55,355 nucleotides of DNA from the NCBI GenBank assembly GCA_029219385.1, contig JAQXTH010000002.1, positions 1 to 55,355 on the forward strand. Direction: 5' to 3'. The stretch comes from Prevotellaceae bacterium (GTDB lineage: Bacteria; Bacteroidota; Bacteroidia; Bacteroidales; Bacteroidaceae). The position numbers were made by a program, and so were the translations under genes. How positions within the stretch are numbered: position 1 is the first letter of the stretch; every line of letters begins with the position of its first letter. Below the pieces are notes generated by a model. That model was given only the letters and a program-made list of their open reading frames with translations. It was not told where the DNA came from and ran no database searches. This document shows, piece by piece, positions 1 through 8,581 of the stretch.

Positions 1-462
1 GACAAGGTTGTTTACAGCGAAGATGACGAAGACTTCGTTTATGACGCAAGCGCACGCTGGAAGAAGACCCACGCTCTCACCGCATTTGCCGGAACAGAAG
101 CTCACGGTCAGGACGCATTCTTCTTCTCAATCGTGAGCAGCAAGTCTGCCAACTTCAATGACGCAGAGGGCGCAATCGTGACCTTCTACTTCGATGGCAG
201 CAGCTTGGCCGACGGCGAATATAAAGCCGACTTCTTTGACGCCATCAGCGTTTGGACCGACAAGACAAACACCAAAACTTACAAGGTGGCCAACACCGAA
301 TGTAAGTTCACCATCAGTGGTGGCAAGGCTACAGCCGTAGGTTCAATCGAGGCAGAAGAAGGTGCAGCCGTTAAGGGTATCATCACCGTAGACGGCAAGG
401 CTGTAACTGCTCCTCAGAAGGGTCAGATTTATGTAATCGACGGCAAGACCGTGAAATATTGA
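1..462 (+). CDS. C-terminal end of a large secreted protein (cohesin-like domain plus sorting-type tail), 5' truncated by window edge
   Basis: The reading frame is open from base 1 and ends in TGA at 460-462, so this is the 3' end of a gene that starts outside the window. The 153 visible residues form a beta-rich, cohesin-like domain followed by a short tail ending in GKTVKY, which resembles the C-terminal cell-surface sorting tails of Bacteroidetes (VNGKKV-type). They match the last 153 residues of the complete gene at 931-5133 almost exactly: about 20 base differences in 462, most of them silent. The two genes are therefore tandem relatives with a shared 3' module. Two strong hairpins follow the stop. 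Function beyond surface attachment or protein-protein binding cannot be told. Confidence 0.8.
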   Translation, partial: DKVVYSEDDEDFVYDASARWKKTHALTAFAGTEAHGQDAFFFSIVSSKSANFNDAEGAIVTFYFDGSSLADGEYKADFFDAISVWTDKTNTKTYKVANTECKFTISGGKATAVGSIEAEEGAAVKGIITVDGKAVTAPQKGQIYVIDGKTVKY

Positions 463-474
463 AAATAACCTTAG

Positions 475-511
475 AAAAAGCGGATGGTGTGAGGCCGTCT
501 GCTTTTTTTTT
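475..511 (+). terminator. Rho-independent terminator after the truncated gene
   Basis: A 13-pair stem (475-487 with 495-507, two G-U pairs) with a 7-base loop runs into a T tract at 503-511. It lies 12 bases after the stop codon at 462. Confidence 0.85.
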
Positions 512-518
512 ACAATAT

Positions 519-562
519 AATGCGAGAGGCGTGTGAACAATATGTGCGTCTCTCGCATTTTG
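519..562 (+). terminator. Second tandem hairpin terminator
   Basis: A 13-pair stem (519-531 with 547-559, one G-U pair) followed by TTTTG. It sits directly behind the first terminator, so transcription of the upstream surface gene is stopped twice before the next promoter. Confidence 0.6.
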
Positions 563-759
563 TGTGTAAATCTGTATAGTTTTGTTTATTCCTTTTTGAA
601 AAAGGAAAGGAAGAGAAAACATTTGCAATTTATATTATTATCTTTTAGGTAAAAAGCGATAAAAAAGTCACTTTTTTGCTTCAGTAAAGAATATTGGGTG
701 AATATCTTAGGAATAAGGAACCGCTTTGTTGTCTCGAAGTGCGATTTTGGCTTTAAAAT

Positions 760-791
760 TTTGTCGTTGTAATAGTTTTTGTATATCTTTG
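760..791 (+). promoter_or_regulatory. Bacteroidetes-type promoter for the 1400-residue surface protein
   Basis: TTTG at 760-763 and TATCTTTG at 784-791 are separated by 20 bases and match the Bacteroidetes -33/-7 consensus (TTTG, N19-20, TAnnTTTG). Transcription would start near 797, giving a leader of about 130 AT-rich bases before the ATG at 931. Apart from the two terminators and this promoter I see nothing else in 463-930. Confidence 0.7.
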
Positions 792-930
792 ATGAACCAA
801 AAATAAAAATCTTGCTATTTTACGGCAGAGCGTTTATAATAGAACATGTGTCTTTGTGGCAGATTAGCAATGGGTATAAATAGAATATTCTAAAGTTTTA
901 CAATATTATTAACAACAAAAGTCAAACAAC

Positions 931-3900
931 ATGAAAAAGTTCTTACTTTTACTCGCTCTTGCATTGACAGGAGCAATGTGGAACAATGTTGACGCACGCT
1001 GGGAATTGGGCGAGCAGAAAAATGCTTCCCAAATCCATGTGGGCGACACGATTGTTCTGGAGTTTTGTACTCAGACAGAGTTTTTAGGCCGCTATCTTGC
1101 GGGCTCTGCTTTGAGTGCAGCCGGACTTCTCACCGACGCCAATATTTATTTCGTCGAAGAGGGTCCGCTTGACATTCGTACCGGTGCTCCCACGGTTTAT
1201 CTCAAATCGCTGGAGGCCAACGGCTATCTCACCTACAACGGTGGTTGGCAGAGAATTACCTATTCTCCTTCGCCCGAGCAGGCAGCCAATCTTCAAATCT
1301 TGAGTTGTGGCGAAGATATTCCTTGGTCAAACTGCGTTTCGTGGGGTTTCGAGACAGTACTCCGCGAGGGTCACGAGGGTGAAGATCCTATCGCCAGCTG
1401 GCGTAACCCGGCTTCGGGCAAAGTGCCTACCGACAACTCTGTGGGTTTCTCTTATTCTCCCGATGAGAAGAGTTGGACCTATCTCGGTTCGTGGAACCGC
1501 GCCGACGAAATTTGGTTCTGGCAATACACCGACACCAATGAGTGGAACGTCTATGACGTGAACTACATTTCTGACCTTCAGGGCGACCTCACTTCGCTCA
1601 TCGACATCTATCTTTCAGAAGGTGATGTGATAGGCGGCACCGACCCCGGTTATTATCGTCAGGAGGTGGCTGATGAATATAATGAAATTCTCCAGCAGTC
1701 ACTCATTATTTCAATGGGTAGTTATACCGATGAGGAATATAAAGAGGCTATCGACAACCTCAAGGCCGCTCATGCAAAATTGGCCACTGCTACCATTCCT
1801 ATCACAGAGGGCTATTACAACATTGTGAGTGCCTTTGACGACTTCCTCAACAACTTTGGTGTGGAGAAGGCTGTTTATGCCAACACCAATGCCATGCAGC
1901 TCTATTATACCACATTTGATGCCAAGGACTCTAAGTTTGTCTTCAACATCACCAAGGCTGATACCGATGATGAGTATTATGTAGAGCACTTCACCTCGGG
2001 CACATATGTAGGCACTCCGGCTGAGTGGTATAACTCTACTCCTCCGATGACAGCCAATAAGGAAGAGGCTCAGAACATCACTCTTCGTTTGCCGGGTAAA
2101 TGGTTCTGGGGTAGCCACACGCAACATCGCACCTCATATACTCCCTATGCAAGTTCTGCTCCCACCGCTTCCGATAGCGAGGGCGCAATTACCTCATGGG
2201 GTATATGGTCAGACCCCTGCACTGTTGAAAACAACTCCAACCTCTGGTATTTGCGCAAGATTACTGACGAGTCTCTGATTGCTCAGTTTGAGGAAGAGAA
2301 AAGACAGGCAACTCTCGATGCAACTCTTAACGAACTTATCAAGAGTGGTAATGAATTATATCAGAACCTCTTTGCCTACAAGACTGAATTTGACAAACCG
2401 CTTATCACGCGTGCAAGCGGTGGTGTTGACGACGAACCTGCAGAAGACGCTCAGATTAAGTTCTCTGCCATTCGCAAGCAGGGCATTGAGAATGCCGACC
2501 GCTATGAATATCTTATCGACGGTGACTCTTCCACATATATGCAAGGAACGGGTTATATCACCATTAAACTCGACGAACCCAAACAAAACGTTACTTTCAT
2601 TTATGAAACCCGTGGCGCAAGAGAGGGTGGAAATGAGCAAATCCCGGTTTGGGGTATGAACGAACGTCCCGCCAAGGTGAGCATTTATGGTGCCAACACT
2701 CTTGAGGGTGACACAGTATATGGTGGTGCAATCTACAATAATGTAGACATGAGCGAGATAGGTCCCAAGACCCTCAACCTCGGTCGTCCCGTAAACCGCA
2801 TAGCTTATCAGGTAAATGCAAATGCCAACGGTGGCAATTACTTCACTCTTGGTGAGTTCCAGATCTACGAGGCTGTGGTAGACGAGGCAGAGTCTCAATA
2901 TCATACAACTCCGGGTCTTAAAGAACCTGCCGACGCTATGATAAACCTCATTCAGCTTAAAAAGGCAGTTGTCGCAGGCAATACTACCACCGAAGCGGAT
3001 ATTAGCGAAATGGAAGCAGCCATCAAGGCTGTTAAGGCTCTCTATGCTGACACCGTTGAATTAGCAAATATGATTGCCGAAGCCGAAGTGATGCTCAAAG
3101 GTGTTGAGATTGGCGAAGGAATGGGACAACTGTCTAACGCAGAACTCGCAACAAATCTTACTGCTGCCATTGCCGATGCTCGTAAGAATGCTTTTGCCAC
3201 TCCTATCTCTGTCAGTGCTGTTCAGGCTGCCATGACTGCCGTTTCGACTGCTTTCAACGCATTCAAGGCAGGCATCAAGACTATCGAAGAGGGCAAGTGG
3301 TATTTCATCACCAATCTTGACGACAAGCGCGCCGGCGAACAAGGTGCCGAAGACGCTGCATGCTATGGCAACGCCATTTATTTGAAAGACAAATATAATG
3401 GTGCTTCTGTGACCAAGTGGGGTCTCTACGACAAGGAGAGCAACCAGCTCAATGCCGACAACAATCCTAAGGCTATGTGGAGATTTGTTGCAGTTGAGGG
3501 CACAGAATACTACGCTATTCAAAATATGTATTCGGGCTACTATATGGGCGATTATGCAGGCGACAATATCAACCTGCCGGTTTCTGAAACTCCGATACCA
3601 TACGAAATCGCATTTGTGGGCAATTCGCAGTTCACTCTTGTTCCTATGGGTCCTGCCAACAGAAAGAAGTTTGCTCTCTGGCCCGAAGGTGCTGAAAACG
3701 ATGTTGTATGCCACGAACTCGATGGCTCTACTTCAGCATGGACATTTGTTGAAATTGATCCCGAGGCGCAAGAGGCAATCTCCATCTCAGACTTCGGCAT
3801 GAACCTTATTGACGTGATGTCTCTGCCCTACAACTTCTCTTATGTTGCAGACTACAACGACGATGTACATACCTATGCCGTGAAGAAAATCACTCAGGAA

Positions 3901-5133
3901 AATGACGCTGATGGTCAACTTGTTTCAACCATCGAACTCTATGAAAAATCTGAGTTTGCAGCAGGCGAACCTTGTATTATCGCTTTGGGTAACTTTATGG
4001 AAGAAGACGTAGAAGTAGAACCCTACGACCTCGTTCTTCCATTCCCCACAGAAATGGTTGACCACACAGTTCCCATGGTTGCCAACGGTATTGTGGGTGG
4101 TCTCCACACTATCAAGTTTGAATATACAACCGGTATCTCTACCGGAAAGATTTTCAAACCCATGGAAGCAGGTGGTGGTTTTGACGCTCAAACCGGTGTG
4201 ATCGATGTTACTACTTATAAAGGCGAAGTTGAGGGCGTTGAAACAGCATTGACCCTTACGGTGACAGGTCTTCCTGCCATTCCCGAGGGTGGTGAAACCG
4301 GTGACGTGAACGGTGACGGCGAAATCAATTCTTCAGACGTTGTTTATATTTACAACGCTATTTCGGGCGAAGGTGCCGGTGAAGGTGCCGACGTAAACGG
4401 TGACGGTGAAATCAACTCTTCAGACGTTGTGGCTGTCTACAACATCATCGCAGGTGCAAGTGCAGGTGCTCCCTCGTTTGTACTTCCGGGCGAAGAAGTT
4501 GTAGAGGCTTCTGAAATCATTGAGCCGGATAACAACACTCAGGCAATTATCAGCTGCGCTATTGGCAGCAGCGACGACCTCACCAAGATTCCTTTCACCA
4601 TCTCTCTGACCAACTCTATCGACATCACAGCCGTAGAGGGTAACGTGAGACTCCCCGGTGGCTTGGGTCCCGACAAGGTTGTTTACAGCGAAGATGATGA
4701 AGACTTCGTTTACGACGCAAGCGCACGCTGGAAGAAGACCCACGCTCTCACCGCATTTGCCGGAACAGAAGCTCACGGTCAGGACGCATTCTTCTTCTCA
4801 ATCGTGAGCAGTAAGTCTGCCAACTTCAATGACGCAGAGGGCGCAATCGTGACCTTCTACTTCGATGGCAGCAGCTTGGCCGACGGCGAATATAAAGCCG
4901 ACTTCTTCGACGCCATCAGCGTTTGGACCGACAAGGTAAACACCAAAACATACAAGGTGGCAAACACCGAATGTAAGTTCACCATCAGCGGTGGCAAGGC
5001 CACAGCCGTAGGTTCAATCGAGGCAGAAGAAGGTGCAGCCGTTAAGGGTATCATCACCGTAGACGGCAAGGCTGTAACTGCTCCGCAGAAGGGTCAGATC
5101 TACATCATCAACGGCAAGACCGTTAAGTACTAA
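931..5133 (+). CDS. Large secreted multidomain protein with dockerin repeats and a cohesin-like C-terminal domain
   Basis: 1400 residues with a clear signal peptide (MKKFLLLLALALTGAMW, cleavage near residue 22). In order I see: an N-terminal beta region; alpha-helical FIVAR-like stretches near 215-290 and 660-785; a galactose-binding (F5/8 type C-like) region near 510-655; a further beta-rich region (about 790-1110); two dockerin-type calcium loops (D-x-N-x-D-G repeats, about 1125-1137 and 1154-1166, each followed by INSSDVV); a cohesin-like domain (about 1195-1355); and a tail ending in GKTVKY. The cohesin-like domain and tail are nearly identical to those of the truncated gene at 1-462. It is probably a surface-anchored carbohydrate- or host-binding protein. 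No catalytic domain is recognisable. The exact role is unknown. Confidence 0.85.
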   Translation: MKKFLLLLALALTGAMWNNVDARWELGEQKNASQIHVGDTIVLEFCTQTEFLGRYLAGSALSAAGLLTDANIYFVEEGPLDIRTGAPTVYLKSLEANGYLTYNGGWQRITYSPSPEQAANLQILSCGEDIPWSNCVSWGFETVLREGHEGEDPIASWRNPASGKVPTDNSVGFSYSPDEKSWTYLGSWNRADEIWFWQYTDTNEWNVYDVNYISDLQGDLTSLIDIYLSEGDVIGGTDPGYYRQEVADEYNEILQQSLIISMGSYTDEEYKEAIDNLKAAHAKLATATIPITEGYYNIVSAFDDFLNNFGVEKAVYANTNAMQLYYTTFDAKDSKFVFNITKADTDDEYYVEHFTSGTYVGTPAEWYNSTPPMTANKEEAQNITLRLPGKWFWGSHTQHRTSYTPYASSAPTASDSEGAITSWGIWSDPCTVENNSNLWYLRKITDESLIAQFEEEKRQATLDATLNELIKSGNELYQNLFAYKTEFDKPLITRASGGVDDEPAEDAQIKFSAIRKQGIENADRYEYLIDGDSSTYMQGTGYITIKLDEPKQNVTFIYETRGAREGGNEQIPVWGMNERPAKVSIYGANTLEGDTVYGGAIYNNVDMSEIGPKTLNLGRPVNRIAYQVNANANGGNYFTLGEFQIYEAVVDEAESQYHTTPGLKEPADAMINLIQLKKAVVAGNTTTEADISEMEAAIKAVKALYADTVELANMIAEAEVMLKGVEIGEGMGQLSNAELATNLTAAIADARKNAFATPISVSAVQAAMTAVSTAFNAFKAGIKTIEEGKWYFITNLDDKRAGEQGAEDAACYGNAIYLKDKYNGASVTKWGLYDKESNQLNADNNPKAMWRFVAVEGTEYYAIQNMYSGYYMGDYAGDNINLPVSETPIPYEIAFVGNSQFTLVPMGPANRKKFALWPEGAENDVVCHELDGSTSAWTFVEIDPEAQEAISISDFGMNLIDVMSLPYNFSYVADYNDDVHTYAVKKITQENDADGQLVSTIELYEKSEFAAGEPCIIALGNFMEEDVEVEPYDLVLPFPTEMVDHTVPMVANGIVGGLHTIKFEYTTGISTGKIFKPMEAGGGFDAQTGVIDVTTYKGEVEGVETALTLTVTGLPAIPEGGETGDVNGDGEINSSDVVYIYNAISGEGAGEGADVNGDGEINSSDVVAVYNIIAGASAGAPSFVLPGEEVVEASEIIEPDNNTQAIISCAIGSSDDLTKIPFTISLTNSIDITAVEGNVRLPGGLGPDKVVYSEDDEDFVYDASARWKKTHALTAFAGTEAHGQDAFFFSIVSSKSANFNDAEGAIVTFYFDGSSLADGEYKADFFDAISVWTDKVNTKTYKVANTECKFTISGGKATAVGSIEAEEGAAVKGIITVDGKAVTAPQKGQIYIINGKTVKY
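4672..5133 (+). repeat. Direct repeat of 1-462 (3' module shared by two adjacent surface genes)
   Basis: Bases 4672-5133 align without gaps to 1-462, with about 20 substitutions (roughly 96 percent identity). Most are in third codon positions and only about three residues change. Similarity stops at or just after the stop codon: the sequences following the two genes are unrelated. The 5' limit of the repeat lies outside the window. Confidence 0.9.
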
Positions 5134-5191
5134 TACTGACCAAAAGGAAATGAATATATAGAAATCTTAATTCCTATATAGACATATAATC

Positions 5192-5232
5192 AAAAAAGTC
5201 CCTCCGGCTTTAATGCCCGAGGGACTTTTTTT
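5192..5232 (+). terminator. Rho-independent terminator after the 1400-residue gene
   Basis: AAAAAAGTCCCTC pairs with GAGGGACTTTTTT across a GC-rich loop and continues into a T run. It stands 58 bases after the stop and just upstream of murF, so murF needs its own promoter. Confidence 0.9.
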
Positions 5233-5234
5233 GC

Positions 5235-5242
5235 TACTTTTG
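5235..5242 (+). promoter_or_regulatory. Possible -7 element for murF
   Basis: TACTTTTG fits the Bacteroidetes -7 consensus TAnnTTTG and lies 41 bases before the murF ATG, directly after the terminator. No TTTG is found 19-21 bases upstream, so only half of the promoter is convincing. Confidence 0.4.
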
Positions 5243-5282
5243 CAAACAAAACAAGTAGTTTGTCTTTATAATTACATAGACT

Positions 5283-6596
5283 ATGTGGGAAGAAAAATTG
5301 TATGATATTTTCAAGGAATGTCGCGTGATTACGACCGACAGTAGGGACTGTCCGAGGGGGGCAATGTTTTTTGCATTAAAAGGCGAATCTTTTGACGGCA
5401 ATAAGTTTGCCACAGCGGCTCTTAATAAAGGCTGTGCATACGCTGTGGTTGACGAAAAAGAGTATGTTGTGGAGGGTGACACGCGCTATATATTAGTAGA
5501 CGACGTATTAACGGCACTTCAAACTTTGGCCAACCGACACAGGCAAGCATTTAAAGGGCCGGTGATTCAAATTACCGGCACCAACGGCAAAACCACCACC
5601 AAGGAATTGGTGAGTGCGGTTCTTTCAAAGAAATATAATGTGTTGTTCACGCAAGGCAACTTCAACAACCACATCGGTGTGCCGAAAACACTCCTGCGCC
5701 TCAACGACAGCCACGACATTGCCGTAATTGAGACCGGTGCCAACCACCCGGGGGAGATAAAAGCATTGGCAAACATTGTGTGTCCCGACTGTGGACTGAT
5801 AACCAATGTGGGTGTGGCTCATATAGAAGGTTTTGGCTCTTTTGAGGGAGTTATGAAAACCAAAGGTGAACTTTATGATAATCTTCGCCACAAAGAGGGA
5901 GGTTTTATCTTTCTGAATGGTGACAATGAATATCTGTGTGGCATGGCAGAGGGGCTGAAAGCCTACACCTATGGCAAACCCGGTCATGGTTATATGGTGG
6001 AAGGCGAACCGATAGAGGGACATTCTTTTCTTCGCCTATGGTGGCGAAGCAGCGAAGCCGACAACGAGCGACACGAGGTGAAAACACATCTTGTCGGGTC
6101 GTATAATATAGACAATGTGTTGGCGGCAGTGTGTGTGGGGCTGAAATTTGGTGTTGCCCCCTGTGACATAGACAATGCTCTGAGAGACTATGTGCCCACC
6201 AACAACCGTTCAGAAATGAGAGAGACGGCAAGCAATACACTTATTGTGGATGCCTATAACGCCAACCCGTCGAGCATGAAAGCCGCCTTAGAAAATTTCT
6301 CCACCATTATCTCGCCACACGGTCGAAGAAAAATGGTGATATTGGGCGAGATGAGGGAACTGGGCGAGGTCTCGACAAAAGAGCACACAAAAATTATCTC
6401 CATGCTCGGCAAGATGAATATAGACGATGTGTGGTTGGTGGGCAAAGAGTTTAAGGAATGTGCCCCACCCTATCGCGTGTTTGAAAATATAAGCGAGGTG
6501 GAAAAAGAGTTACGAGCCAATCCGCTATCAGACCGCTTGATACTAATAAAAGGCAGCAATTCGACTCGCCTTTATCGCCTGCCCGAGAGTTTATAA
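5283..6596 (+). CDS. murF: UDP-N-acetylmuramoyl-tripeptide--D-alanyl-D-alanine ligase MurF
   Basis: MurF adds D-Ala-D-Ala to UDP-MurNAc-tripeptide, the last cytoplasmic step of peptidoglycan precursor synthesis, using ATP. The 437 residues show the Mur-ligase order: an N-terminal substrate domain (TDSRDCPRGAMFFAL near 18-32), the ATP-binding P-loop GTNGKTTT at 99-106, the central ETGANHPGEI motif and a C-terminal domain with DAYNANPSSM near 325. The length is normal for the family. The gene stands alone here, far from the murG-murC cluster at 30-32.7 kb. It ends 3 bases before the stop codon of the convergent dgt gene, with no terminator between them. Confidence 0.95.
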   Translation: MWEEKLYDIFKECRVITTDSRDCPRGAMFFALKGESFDGNKFATAALNKGCAYAVVDEKEYVVEGDTRYILVDDVLTALQTLANRHRQAFKGPVIQITGTNGKTTTKELVSAVLSKKYNVLFTQGNFNNHIGVPKTLLRLNDSHDIAVIETGANHPGEIKALANIVCPDCGLITNVGVAHIEGFGSFEGVMKTKGELYDNLRHKEGGFIFLNGDNEYLCGMAEGLKAYTYGKPGHGYMVEGEPIEGHSFLRLWWRSSEADNERHEVKTHLVGSYNIDNVLAAVCVGLKFGVAPCDIDNALRDYVPTNNRSEMRETASNTLIVDAYNANPSSMKAALENFSTIISPHGRRKMVILGEMRELGEVSTKEHTKIISMLGKMNIDDVWLVGKEFKECAPPYRVFENISEVEKELRANPLSDRLILIKGSNSTRLYRLPESL

Positions 6597-6599
6597 GTC

Positions 6600-7973
6600 T
6601 CAGATAGCGGGCAGAGACATTCCATTTATCTTGCGATAGAGGTCGAGAGCATAAACATCGGTCATGCCGGTGATATAGTCGAGCACTCCAAAGAGTCGTT
6701 CGCTCACCAAGGGTCTGTTTACTTGATATTGAGACGGCACTCGATTGATGATAAGTTTGGAGTAAGCCTTGTCGGGATGTTCGATTGCATCGGTGAGGAG
6801 TTCGAGCAACGTGTTAATAATGCGATAACCGGCAAGTTCTATGTCGAGAACTTCACGCGAACGATATACATTGTCGACGGCGAAGTCGGCTATCTTCTGA
6901 ATTGCGTTGCGCATACGCGGGTCAATATGCTTGATGAGAGAACCTTGGAACTCGCCTTGCAAAATGGTGTCTTCGTTTTCGACAAAGACCCTGACACACT
7001 CCTGCTCAATGGCGTTGATTACGCACGAACGCATATAAATAATTCTCTCGTTGGGGTCGGTAACATCGGGATATGACGCCATGATATGACGGGCCTGCTT
7101 TTCGTCAAAGAAATTAAGAAAAAGCTCGGTGGTTTTCTCGGCTGTGACAAGGTGGAGTTTATAGGCATCTTCGATGTCCATAATCTCGTAGCAAATATCA
7201 TCGGCAGCCTCAACGAAATAAGCCAACGGGTGGCGCGCATATTTCACTTTAAGTCCATCGTCAACAAAACATCTTATGCCGAGGTGGTCGGCGACTTCTT
7301 TGTAGACATTCAATTCACTCTCAAAAAAACCAAACTTGTTTTTCTTTTCACACAAAAGAGAGGTGTGGGGATATTTCACTATAGAGGCGAGAGTGCTGTA
7401 GGTCATCACAAAACCTCCCTCACGCCGACCCTCATATTGATGAGTGAGCAAGCGAAAGGCATTGGCATTGCCATCAAAACGAACTATGTCTTCCCACAAA
7501 ATTTCAGCCCGCCGGCTGCCCACTTCTTTCTCTATAAGCGACTTGAAACGCGCCCCCTTCCCCTCACTAAAAAACGAAGCAATGGCTTTTTCTCCGGAAT
7601 GGCCGAAAGGCGGATTGCCAAGATCGTGGGCGAGGCACGCCACAGAAGTGATAGTGCCGAGTTGAAAGATTTGTTGCTCATTGAGCTCGGGGTGGCGCTC
7701 CATGAGAATACGGGCGGCATCGTTGCCAAGCGAACGCCCCACGCTTGCCACTTCGAGACTGTGAGTGAGGCGGTTGTGCACAAAGATACTGCCCGGCAGG
7801 GGAAAGACCTGGGTCTTGTTTTGCAAGCGACGAAAAGCAGCAGAAAAGATAAGGCGATCGTAGTCGCGCTCAAAGACGGAACGATATTCGGCAAGATTTC
7901 CGTGTCTTGTTTCGTGGCCAAAACGTTTGGAACTGATGAGGTTTGACCACTCCATTTTATGTTGTTGTTTCAT
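6600..7973 (-). CDS. dgt: Deoxyguanosinetriphosphate triphosphohydrolase (dGTPase)
   Basis: A 457-residue HD-superfamily dNTP triphosphohydrolase, expected to split dGTP (or dNTPs more broadly) into deoxynucleoside and tripolyphosphate. The N-terminus carries the family hallmark FSAAFRRLQNKTQV followed by the metal ligands H71 (HSLEVASVGR), H116-D117 (AHDLGNPPFGHSG) and a distal Asp in the helical core (YFVEAADDICY). The length suits the Dgt type. It is transcribed away from dut, which starts 112 bases away on the other strand. The two divergent nucleotide-pool genes share an intergenic region with a promoter on each strand. Confidence 0.92.
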   Translation of the reverse strand: MKQQHKMEWSNLISSKRFGHETRHGNLAEYRSVFERDYDRLIFSAAFRRLQNKTQVFPLPGSIFVHNRLTHSLEVASVGRSLGNDAARILMERHPELNEQQIFQLGTITSVACLAHDLGNPPFGHSGEKAIASFFSEGKGARFKSLIEKEVGSRRAEILWEDIVRFDGNANAFRLLTHQYEGRREGGFVMTYSTLASIVKYPHTSLLCEKKNKFGFFESELNVYKEVADHLGIRCFVDDGLKVKYARHPLAYFVEAADDICYEIMDIEDAYKLHLVTAEKTTELFLNFFDEKQARHIMASYPDVTDPNERIIYMRSCVINAIEQECVRVFVENEDTILQGEFQGSLIKHIDPRMRNAIQKIADFAVDNVYRSREVLDIELAGYRIINTLLELLTDAIEHPDKAYSKLIINRVPSQYQVNRPLVSERLFGVLDYITGMTDVYALDLYRKINGMSLPAI

Positions 7974-7992
7974 GAGATTTTGTCTTGTGGTG

Positions 7993-8024
7993 CAAAAGTA
8001 AGTTTTTTGAGCTACATAATTAAA
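7993..8024 (-). promoter_or_regulatory. Promoter for dgt
   Basis: On the minus strand TTTA (8021-8024) and TACTTTTG (7993-8000) are 20 bases apart, a three-of-four match in the -33 box and a full match in the -7 box. The leader would be about 15 bases. Confidence 0.55.
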
Positions 8025-8039
8025 GCAAAGGGTTGAAAA

Positions 8040-8071
8040 TTTGGTTTTGCTGTGATATTGTGCTAAATTTG
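8040..8071 (+). promoter_or_regulatory. Promoter for dut
   Basis: TTTG (8040-8043), 20 bases, then TAAATTTG (8064-8071): a full match to the Bacteroidetes consensus. It lies 14 bases before the dut ATG, so the leader is very short. Confidence 0.7.
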
Positions 8072-8085
8072 TAGCACAAAATCAG

Positions 8086-8526
8086 ATGACAACAATGAAA
8101 GTGAAGATAATCAACAGGTCGCGGCACGAATTGCCCCGATATGCCACTGCTCAGAGTGCAGGTGTGGACTTGCGTGCCAACATTGACAGCCCTGTGGTGA
8201 TAGCACCGCTCGGCAGGGTGTTGATACCCACGGGACTTTATATGGCATTGCCCGAGGGTTATGAAGCACAGGTGAGGCCCCGCTCGGGTCTTGCGCTGAA
8301 GCAAGGAATTATGGTGCTCAACACTCCCGGCACCATAGATGCTGACTACAGAGGAGAAATCGGAGTGATATTGGCAAACATCTCCAACGTGGAGGTTTGC
8401 ATAAACGATGGCGACCGCATTGCCCAAATGGTGATTGGCAAATATGAGAAAGCCGATTTTGAAGAGGTTGACATACTCGACGAGACAGAGCGTGGCGCAG
8501 GCGGATTTGGCCACACGGGCGTTTAA
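8086..8526 (+). CDS. dut: Deoxyuridine 5'-triphosphate nucleotidohydrolase (dUTPase)
   Basis: Trimeric dUTPase converts dUTP to dUMP and pyrophosphate, keeping uracil out of DNA and feeding dTMP synthesis. All five family motifs are visible in 146 residues: AGVDLRA (25-31), PRSGLA (65-70), [11 protein letters not shown] (82-92), GDRIAQ (109-114) and the C-terminal arm [10 protein letters not shown] (136-145). Translation could also begin at the second Met (8095). It heads a plus-strand series with the TPR, DUF4292 and EnvC-like genes, the next starting 55 bases downstream. Confidence 0.96.
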   Translation: MTTMKVKIINRSRHELPRYATAQSAGVDLRANIDSPVVIAPLGRVLIPTGLYMALPEGYEAQVRPRSGLALKQGIMVLNTPGTIDADYRGEIGVILANISNVEVCINDGDRIAQMVIGKYEKADFEEVDILDETERGAGGFGHTGV

Positions 8527-8581
8527 TAATGCCAACTGCGATGCTGCTGTCTTGTTGACAACAACATGAAATTTTTGAAAA

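Noticed and set aside
1-5133. Mobile element or integrated phage at the left edge
   Set aside because: The 462-base repeat is coding sequence of two surface genes. There is no transposase, integrase or terminal inverted repeat here or elsewhere in the window.
7086-7946. A 286-codon open frame on the plus strand
   Set aside because: It lies wholly antisense to dgt, has no recognisable domain or start context, and its existence follows from the codon use of dgt.
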